NCBI GenBank assembly: GCA_018398765.1
Contig: JAHBMJ010005843.1
Coordinates: 9,933 to 34,932, forward strand
DNA from: Chromera velia
Taxonomy: Eukaryota; Sar; Chromeraceae
Reading direction: 5' to 3'
Length of the DNA stretch: 25,000 nucleotides
In this document: positions 18,626 through 25,000 of the stretch, piece after piece
Position numbering within the stretch: position 1 is the stretch's first letter
Layout of the letters: the number at the start of each line of letters is the position of its first letter
Made by a program: the position numbers and the translations under genes
Notes under the pieces: generated by a model
Told to the model about the DNA's origin: nothing
Seen by the model: only the letters and a program-made list of their open reading frames with translations
Database searches by the model: none

Positions 18626-20424
18626 AATACAGAGACCACACAGACTTCCAAGCTTCCTTCATCTTATTCTTTTTGTTTTCCTTCACATCGAGCTTCATGG
18701 CAACGAGAGATTTAACATTCGAAACATACACACGTGCCCGCAAGGTTTTGGGCATCAAAAACCTACCTACCTACCTGAGGGAGGTTGATATCCAGGAGAT
18801 GCTCTGCATTGGACGCTAGAGCAGTGGCCTCGTTGAGTTCCTTGATCAGACGCCGCGTCTGCCTCGCCATCGCGCCCCTGTTCAGGGGGGCAGAGTTGGT
18901 GCTCTGCAGCATGCAGGAGTGAATGAAGGCGTACGTATTTCAGGAGGGAAGTTCTTTAGAAGAGAATTGGTTGTCGACATGAGGGTATAGAAATTCGCTC
19001 AAAACCTGCAAGACGAACCGGGCCCATTGTATGGGGGGTGAAATATCGTGAACAATTTTTTATCAAATGCGGTCAACAGCCCAAGAAGACATTTCACGTG
19101 CTGACCTTGCAACTGGATGTACTGGATGCGTCCTCTGGTTTCTCGTCAAACCTGTGCGCTAGGCGAAGAAGACATAAAGGCCAGACAGACTGGCAGACTG
19201 ACCGGTGACTCTAGCAGAGCTTCCTGCTTTCGCAACTCGGCGGTTGTTGCCGACAGGATTTCCACAAGACGTTCTACGGAGCTGCCTGAAGATTTGACCT
19301 TCAGGAGATCCTCCAGCTCGTCGTTGAGCCTGTCGATGCGCGTCTTCTGGACTCCAATTTTCGAAAACATCATGCGGACAAAGAACTGCAGACCAATCAT
19401 ATTCACGTATACGTATACGTATGCAGATGTGGTTTTTGGACTTCCAGTTTTTCAAGATACCATTCGGATGTGAAATGCACACCACACATTGCAAAGAGGT
19501 TCGTTAATCAATGCTGAGCACCTTGCTTAAGAGTTGCTTGGCAAAAGTGCTTTGTTACGCGTTGGCAGCCTCGTTTGGATGAAGTGGCAGAATAGTAGAG
19601 GCTGTTGAAGGCATATTCACAGAACACCTGATAAGAGACACTAGCCCACACTCCCCGCGCGTTTCCGCAAACTCAAACAACCGCTGACTGACCTCTTCAT
19701 TAGATAAGGAAAAGATTACCGCCACCAGCACAACGCCCGCACCAAGTACAGATGAAATACAGATGTAGACTGTTCGGGCATTGTCGACATAGGTCCCCCA
19801 AACGACGATTGGGATCGCACCCGCCACCCACGCAGTAGAAAGGGACGTCACCGACGTCGGTCGTCGCAATGGCATGACCACTACAGACCCAGCAAAGAAG
19901 GCGCACATCAGAACAAACAGCAGAGTTCGGCTAAATAGACGAGTTCTCTCTTTAAAATCACTTGGTAATGTTCCCGACAGTATTTCCACGAATCTGTTCG
20001 TTGTCCAATGTGTCACCAGTGCCCACCAGAATATCGAGAACCCTACCATTTTTTCAAACCAGTGGAAAGGGAAGGGAAACCACCAACAACCGATCATGAA
20101 AAATACACAGAGAAGCAGTTTGCTCCCTTTCCGAAAAAAATCAAGTCCCCCATAGTCAGCGTACAAAACCTCATCGCTGGTTGGAACATCGATCGCTTCT
20201 AATATCAGCAGAAGAACGGCGAGGAGGAAGAACCACGCACGCCGCCCTCCCTGTCTGAACTGAAGAAATCTATCCTCCAGTTCTTTGTCCAGGAAGTAGC
20301 CTGTCCAGCGGTCTACAGCCCTTTCCGTGCCTAACAGAAGTGAACTCCTTCTTTGCCCTTCGAGTGAGAAGGAGGATTTCACCACTGAGGTTGTCTTCTT
20401 GACTTGACTGAACAGACCTCCCAT
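13207..20424 (-). CDS. Membrane-bound 3',5'-cyclic nucleotide phosphodiesterase, 12 exons, 1045 aa
   Basis: The enzyme hydrolyses cAMP and/or cGMP to the 5'-monophosphate, ending cyclic-nucleotide signals at a membrane. The exons, in reading order, are 20424-19693, 19385-19203, 18903-18775, 18428-17844, 17555-17382, 16925-16869, 16533-16391, 16105-16003, 15687-15610, 15060-14892, 14631-14448 and 13807-13207. They total 3138 nt, divisible by three, with matching phases at every junction and a TGA stop. Layout: myristoylation-type N-terminus (MGGLFS), six TM segments (63-240), a coiled-coil-like region (245-348), a Ser/Pro/acidic linker (349-530), a PDE class I catalytic domain (about 530-902) and a low-complexity tail. 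TM segments before the catalytic domain are typical of apicomplexan PDEs. Substrate preference cannot be read from sequence alone. The exon 1/2 junction is the least certain; the catalytic junctions are supported by family motifs that run across them. Confidence 0.93.
16609..16638. repeat. (CA)n microsatellite in a PDE intron
   Basis: About 15 uninterrupted CA units lie in the intron between exons 6 and 7 (16534-16868). It is likely to vary in length between strains. Confidence 0.95.
17088..17148. repeat. (CCAT/CCAC)n microsatellite in a PDE intron
   Basis: Tandem CCAT and CCAC units lie in the intron between exons 5 and 6 (16926-17381). On the transcribed strand they read GGATGGAT/GTGGGTGG. 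Confidence 0.95.
17844..19385 (-). other. PDE exons 2-4: coiled-coil region and disordered linker
   Basis: Exon 2 (19203-19385, 61 codons) and exon 3 (18775-18903, 43 codons) are charged and Leu-rich, e.g. [15 protein letters not shown], and probably form coiled coils that could pair subunits. Exon 4 (17844-18428, 195 codons) is rich in Ser, Pro and Gln, then acidic (EEDYESDGG), and ends in the start of the catalytic domain (EVEWNLDP). All introns here are phase 0. No GAF or other regulatory domain is visible. Confidence 0.85.
18505..18625. repeat. (GACA)n microsatellite in a PDE intron
   Basis: The array is imperfect from about 18505 and perfect from 18591 to 18625, inside the intron between exons 3 and 4 (18429-18774). 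In the transcript it reads (TGTC)n and forms a long pyrimidine-rich tract. Confidence 0.95.
19693..20424 (-). other. PDE exon 1: six transmembrane segments
   Basis: These 244 codons start [10 protein letters not shown]. Gly2, Ser6 and nearby lysines fit N-myristoylation. Hydrophobic helices lie at about residues 63-79, 102-120, 126-146, 166-185, 195-213 and 218-240. The ATG was chosen because it is the first in the open frame and gives the myristoylation motif. The donor is placed at GAG|GTCAGTC. The frame stays open to 19555, so a later donor is possible, but this one matches the local consensus and gives the right phase. Confidence 0.8.
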
Positions 20425-21175
20425 GATGTCTGCTCATAAGATTTAGGGTAGACTGGTCAGGAACACGGGGTACTCCTGATCGTCTTCAGTCACTTGGGAA
20501 AGCTGCGCGATCTCGAGAACGACATGCCTGCATCATTTGATGATCAGTCTCATCTGTGCAGGCATGGCACCATTGAATCAATTGATCAGGCATGCATCTT
20601 CCCGGCGCGTGGAGGGTATATACGCACACACCGCCTCATTGGGTTACACTGAGACTCAGTGACAGACAAATCTGCTCAAGTGGACTCACTGAAGCCGATC
20701 AAGTCATTGTGAGACTTCGACAAAGAAACGAAGCGAAGTGCACACAGAATCAATTAATACGTAGATATACGCATATATATGCATGGGGAAAAAAGCTATA
20801 TATATATATAATAATTCATGCATGAATTATGCATCATCACGAATAACAAGTCAGTTCGCGCGCCTTGCGCGCGCGGACGCGCGCAAGTAAGTCTGGAAGA
20901 GTATTCGGCGTGGATCGGCTCGGTGGCATGCAGTGAGAAATTACGGCTTCTTTATTCAAGTGCAGTTGAAAAAGTAGCTTAATTTTTTTGTCCAACCTGT
21001 TGTGAAGCCGCGATTGATCAGCTGTCTCAAAGTGATCGAAGTCGCACCTATTTTCGTCGCTGATAGTTTTAGGATGGAACAAATCGACAAACTAGGTTAG
21101 ATCCGCCTCTCATATATGGGGACGCGGCATGTAGCGGCATGCATGAAAAAACCCTCAATCATCATTTTTTGAAAA
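20425..21175. other. Upstream region of the PDE gene, no gene seen
   Basis: This should hold the PDE promoter, but I cannot place a start site. It includes a TA run at 20796-20811, a near-perfect palindrome ATAATTCATGCATGAATTAT (20811-20830) and a GC hairpin (20864-20887). No credible ORF is present. Confidence 0.5.
20864..20887. repeat. CpG-rich inverted repeat (hairpin)
   Basis: CTTGCGCGC (20864-20872) pairs perfectly with GCGCGCAAG (20879-20887) across a 6-base loop. No T-run follows, so a terminator is unlikely. Confidence 0.8.
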
Positions 21176-21601
21176 ACTATATACCGCGTACACTTGAATT
21201 TTATAATTTCGTCATATATATAGGATGCGATTCGGGATTTATTTTTTTGAAAAAAAAAAGTTTTCAGATGTATGCTGGGGGCCCCTAACATGTTGCATGG
21301 GGAAGGGGCCCCGGCACTCCACTTCCATGCCCAACGACTTTCTGGGGCCCGATTCAATTTATTCGAAATTCAGATTCAGATCTAACAGACTGAATTTCAT
21401 CAGATGTGAATCTCAATTTCGAACAAATTAAATCGGGCCTCGGAAAGTTGTCGGGCATGCAAGTCGAGTGCCGGGGCCCCTTCCCCAACATATTGGGGGC
21501 CCGGGTCCCAGCATGCATTTCAAAAAACTTATTTTTTTTTCATCCAAAATTAATCCGAATCAAGTACGCTGTACAAATTTCAGCCGAACGTGGTATATAG
21601 T
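21176..21601. mobile_element. Foldback (long inverted-repeat) element, 426 bp
   Basis: The left arm (21176-21383) and right arm (21402-21601) are imperfect reverse complements around an 18-base loop. The outer ends are exact: ACTATATACC at 21176-21185 and GGTATATAGT at 21592-21601. Inner matches include GAAGGGGCCCCGGCACTC (left) against GAGTGCCGGGGCCCCTTC (right) and AAATTCAGATTCAGATCT against the complement of AGATGTGAATCTCAATTT. The arms differ by substitutions and small indels, so they are old. A TA target duplication is possible because the ends lie in TATA. No ORF is credible, so it would be a non-autonomous foldback or MITE-like element. Confidence 0.85.
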
Positions 21602-22796
21602 ATACGGCAGGGGTCACTGGGGATAACGGAAAATTCCGATCGAATGAATTGAAAAAAGAAAAAAAAACAGAAAATACTTGTCTAACATTAAAGTTAAGGA
21701 AATCACTTTCGAAATTGTTTGCGAAACATTTCAAAACACCCACCTTTATAACTTGACTAAACTCAACCAGTAATTTATTAATTAAAAGACTAATTTATAT
21801 TCAATAAGTACTACGTACTTAAATTAACTTGAATCTACTATTCAAATTAAATTCAATCTGATTAAATTTATCAGATTTCTGAGGATTTCTAGTTAAATTT
21901 ATAATTATAAGGCTCTCTCAGGTCGTCCCAGGTTCTCCAAGAGAGAACCAAGAGTTAGACGATGACAGAAGGTGAGGGCAGCTTCTAATTTCTTTCTATA
22001 TTTGAATAGCTTGATCGATGCCAGACTTTATATAAAATTGTAAATGCACGTGGCATGAAGGTCATTTACAGATGCGCACTCATATGCCGACATAAAACCT
22101 AGACACAAAACAAAACTTGATTCCACAAAGGGGTAACACTGTGGGACTAACGCGTTCAGGCTGTCAAGCTTCATATCTCCGGAGGTAACTGCTGCCCGAT
22201 AATAGGCCCGATTATGAACTTTCTGTCCCTCTGCCGTTGCAATGAAGACATGGATAATATCCGAGTCGACCGTAAAGGGGCTATCCTTTATGCATTAGAA
22301 GTGAGGCCTTTTTCGTACCTGCTTTTGCCCGCCCTATAGACAAAAAAGGCTTTAGTACTACTTTGAGTACGACGCCTCTCCGGTTCTCTTCAGTTTTTCT
22401 TGTCGCACAATGCCGAAACTCCCTCTTCCCTACTCTTCCCAGCACCTCATAGAGTTCAACACCGTTCAACGCAAGCATCCACCATGACGGAGGAGGCAGA
22501 ACTCATCGTGCAACAGTTGTGCATGCGTGTGTTGCATGCGTGGAACATGTGACAGCAGAACACCGTCTATGTGCCCCCGTCCTTACTGAGTGCGAGGATT
22601 TAGTGCGAGACCCGTACTGACCCAGAGTCATAAAACAAAGTACCTATAGCGCCCATCCTTTTAAATCAACTGTAGTTAACTGTATATAGTGGATGGCGGA
22701 GCCTTACATAGGACCTAGCATAGGACTCAATAGACGCTGTCAGTAATTCGATCGATCTCCGTGGCGCAAAGTTTAATTCAAATTGGAAAAGTTTTC
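21602..22796. other. Gene-free interval, AT-rich in part
   Basis: Positions 21740-21910 are very AT-rich, with a small hairpin AAGTAC-TAC-GTACTT near 21806-21820. GGTTCTCCAAGAGAGAACC near 21931-21949 can form a 7-bp stem. The 65-codon minus ORF at 22281-22478 has no recognisable feature and is not called. No RNA gene was identified. Confidence 0.5.
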
Positions 22797-22895
22797 CCGG
22801 GTGCAGCGCCGCGGGTCGGCGGCCGTGGCCGGCGTCCTCACGCCGCGCCGCGCGCCGCCGCTCATCCGATGGAGGATGGAACGCGCGGCGGGGTT
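22797..22895. other. CpG-rich GC spike
   Basis: This stretch is dense in GCG, CGC and CCG words and stands out sharply from the AT-rich surroundings. It ends just before the ATG at 22922, so it may be a promoter or 5' untranslated region of the downstream ORFs. It also contains several self-complementary GC words. Confidence 0.5.
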
Positions 22896-22921
22896 CAGCG
22901 CGTGTTGCAGCCAAGCAAGCC

Positions 22922-23110
22922 ATGCAGTTTAAGGCCGCGTTGAAGGGGTTAAACTTTGGGAAACGCGTTGCGCAACTGTTGTTGAGGATCCAGTCCGGGT
23001 CGTTTGGTATTCGCAGTTCGACTGCAGCTTCAAGTTCCTCGCAAATTCTACATGAAAGAAGGAGTCCCAGTGCTTTCGCGGATCCCCTAGCTGGTTTTAA
23101 GATACGCTAA
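22922..23110 (+). CDS. Small ORF with basic, presequence-like N-terminus, 62 aa
   Basis: The protein is unrecognised. It begins MQFKAALKGLNFGKRVAQLL, basic and amphipathic with no early acidic residue, then Ser-rich. This resembles a mitochondrial targeting presequence. It ends at TAA (23108-23110). The next ORF's frame, one base different, opens at about 23090, so the two overlap by about 18 bases. They may be one gene broken by a frameshift, by a sequence error, or by an intron I cannot place (no GTCRGT donor lies here). Confidence 0.35.
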   Translation: MQFKAALKGLNFGKRVAQLLLRIQSGSFGIRSSTAASSSSQILHERRSPSAFADPLAGFKIR

Positions 23111-23129
23111 CATCATTAAGTGCTCGATC

Positions 23130-23642
23130 TTGACTGTAAGGATAAGAGTCCGAGACAGAGACCTGAACAGCATCCGAGATGCTTCCATCACTCTGAGAGA
23201 CCTGCTTGGGCGGGATGGGCACCAAAAACCGTTGAAGGACAAGCCCATCATGAATGACGCCTGGAAGACCAACCAGCTAGTAATCGATGGAGTGAATCGA
23301 AATGTGCCAGCTGGAGCACAAACGGGTTCCAAGCTCCCCAGCTGGGTCAACGTGATCGCGGGGCTTTTATCCAGGCTTGGGATCAACCCCATGGACTACC
23401 TGAACTGGGTGAAGGACATCTGGAGCAGCCTGCCGAAGGACCTGCAGCGTGCAGCAGCCAACGGAGTTGCTGGCGCAATCATTGGCGGCGCAACTGGAGG
23501 CGGTGGCGATGCCATGGCTCTTACTGTGGCGATGTTGCTGGGTGCTGTGATTGCGGGTCCGCCTGGCTGGATAATTGGAGGTGGCGCTGCGATCTTTGGA
23601 GGCATCGGCTTCGGCATTGGATGGGCTTGCTCTCCAAAGTGA
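23130..23642 (+). CDS. Glycine-zipper hydrophobic protein, up to 170 aa, start uncertain
   Basis: The product is unrecognised. The first half is charged, and an internal ATG at 23250 (MNDAWKTNQL) is the first normal start; 23130 itself is TTG. The middle has LPSWVNVIAGLLSRLGINP. The last 60 residues are strongly hydrophobic and Gly-rich (GVAGAIIGGATGG, then GWIIGGGAAIFGG), with many GxxxG spacings, as in membrane-inserted glycine-zipper helices. It ends AAG TGA. Together with the presequence-like ORF just upstream, a small organelle membrane protein is one reading. Some bacterial peptides share this composition, but composition alone does not establish a family. Confidence 0.5.
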   Translation: MTVRIRVRDRDLNSIRDASITLRDLLGRDGHQKPLKDKPIMNDAWKTNQLVIDGVNRNVPAGAQTGSKLPSWVNVIAGLLSRLGINPMDYLNWVKDIWSSLPKDLQRAAANGVAGAIIGGATGGGGDAMALTVAMLLGAVIAGPPGWIIGGGAAIFGGIGFGIGWACSPK

Positions 23643-25000
23643 ATGTATCAGAGAAGAAAAGGCAGCTCTTCGACGGACGTTCATTCTGGGTTTTCTTCTT
23701 TTACAATTTGTCCGACAGCGTCTTTCTTTCCTTCTACAACCGTAAAACAGCAGAGGTGTCTGGTCGCGTATCATCTGTTTTCGCGCGGCTCAGGGATCTA
23801 TCCTGCAAGGAAAGAGCCTCAGGACCCTCACAGCAAGTGGGACGACTGGCAAGGCAGAACACTACAAACTCAATCAGAAAAGGGAGTGGAGTGAATGCTT
23901 TTTTACTTCAGCGGAGGCGCGCACGGCTTACTTCGTTGGAGTTGTATGGACTTCTTCTCTTTCTTCTTTTCCTTTCTCTGTTTGTAACTGCCCTGATTTT
24001 TTCAATCTAAATGAGCAATTTGTGAAGAGATTGCTTCGCAAGTCTTTTTTCCATGTAACTTTCCCAGTAGTACCGGCCCAGTAAGACCATTCTAAACTTT
24101 TCTCCCTCATGCAAAATGCTCATGTATGGATTGAACATGTAGTGATATACAGAGAGACGGCCTCATGCAGTCAATGAGAGAGAGGTGTTTCTGTTTTATT
24201 TCCCTCAAGCATGTCTCCCTTTCGGCTTCTCCTACCAGTCATTATGTGTGTTACACCATATGGATTAATGCAACACCATGTGCTAGACCATACCAGTATG
24301 ATGCATGACAGAGTGGAATAAGCTTGAATGATTGATTGAGATTGGCAAATGTGGTTCGATCAAGCACGTAGACAAGCTAATAAGCGATGTACAGCTTTCA
24401 AGATAGCTGATAAACATCTGAGTCAGGTCTGGCTGCTTGACGGTTCTAATCATGATCATAATATGACGGTTTAAACCTATATGAAACTATGATAATAACA
24501 ATAATATGAAATATCTAAAAGATCTTTCGTAAGATTTTTTTTGTTATTGATATCTATTGATAGCTGTATAGCATTTTATTGAATTCCTAATTCAATTCAT
24601 TGAGAGTATGGTCAACTAAAGAACTCGACCTTCTACTAGTAATAGTAGCATCATTTTAAAAACTAAAGTTATTCATGAAGCAAGTTGTACGTTGTTAACG
24701 TTAGCAGACCTTTCAATTCTTTAATTATTTAAAATCTGTACATAAAACAAACTTTTATAATATATTAGATCACATATATAGGAAGTACAAGCAGGGAAGA
24801 GGATGGCGTTATGAGGTGGCATGGCATGGCTGCAGAGTTGTTAAGTCCCGACAAACCTAAGTACCGAAATCCGATACCGACCCCCCGATCCGAAATTTTT
24901 CGGTACTTTCGGTACCTTTTCGGTACTTTCGGTACCGGCTTTTTTACATATTCAAAACAGGTTTTTAGAACTCTTTACAGACTGTTTATATGCCGTTAGG
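23643..25000. other. Gene-poor right end
   Basis: An open frame at 23621-24010 (129 codons) overlaps the end of the previous ORF by 22 bases and finishes in one hydrophobic stretch (LLLFLLFLSLFVTALIFSI). It is more likely 3' untranslated sequence, so it is not called. From about 24470 to 24790 the DNA is AT-rich and empty. Confidence 0.5.
24861..24937. repeat. CGGTAC short repeat with inverted copies
   Basis: Four direct copies of TTTCGGTAC(C/T) lie at 24898-24937, about 10 bases apart. Inverted copies lie upstream: GTACCGAAA (24861-24869) and ATACCGA (24874-24880). GTACCGAAA can pair perfectly with TTTCGGTAC at 24898-24906, giving a hairpin of about 9 bp with alternative partners. It may be the terminus of a mobile element running past the window. 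Confidence 0.75.

Noticed and set aside
8537-20424. Identical first nine coding bases (ATGGGAGGT) in both modelled genes as a shared leader
   Set aside because: Similarity stops after nine bases. A chance match in two genes is not evidence of a shared leader or targeting signal.
21097-21600. ORFs within the foldback element
   Set aside because: They arise because both arms encode similar words on opposite strands. Composition and lack of motifs argue against coding.
22281-22478. 65-codon minus-strand ORF
   Set aside because: It is short, with no motif and no neighbouring exon with local splice signals.
23621-24010. 129-codon ORF ending in a hydrophobic stretch
   Set aside because: It overlaps the preceding ORF in another frame, has no recognisable domain and lies in pyrimidine-rich DNA that yields hydrophobic codons by chance.

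Overview
This is eukaryotic nuclear DNA: genes are split by spliceosomal introns, intergenic spacers are long, and a decayed LTR retrotransposon and other repeats are present. The best-supported gene is a class I cyclic nucleotide phosphodiesterase (PDE) with six N-terminal transmembrane segments. That layout is known from apicomplexan PDEs, so an alveolate, perhaps a chromerid alga, is my best guess. This is inference, not proof.

Layout. Positions 1-720 hold copy A of a dispersed repeat and a 33-bp tandem repeat. Positions 1637-7167 are a degenerate Ty1/copia element on the minus strand: two LTRs of about 270 bp, broken gag and pol, a mutated protease active site, in-frame stops and an internal deletion. 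An AT-rich stretch follows (about 7200-7540), then copy B of the dispersed repeat (7621-8216) with four tandem units of about 64 bp. A two-exon plus-strand gene (8537-10369) encodes an acidic, low-complexity, cysteine-cluster protein of 530 residues with no function I recognise. Positions 10370-13206 are gene-free, apart from microsatellites and a possible tRNA-Met-like relic. The PDE gene fills 13207-20424 on the minus strand: 12 exons and 1045 codons, with reading frame and catalytic motifs consistent across every junction. Positions 20425-22921 hold hairpins, a 426-bp foldback element, AT-rich DNA and a CpG-rich spike. Positions 22922-23642 carry two overlapping ORFs that may be one gene split by a one-base shift; the second ends in a glycine-zipper hydrophobic tail. 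The rest is gene-poor and ends in a CGGTAC repeat.

The most unusual signal is in the introns. Nine of twelve modelled 5' splice sites read GTCAGT or GTCGGT (C at +3), often extended to GTCAGTC, and eleven of twelve acceptors end in TGCAG. The pattern spans two genes on opposite strands, so it looks like a property of the genome. The two modelled genes show no functional link to each other.
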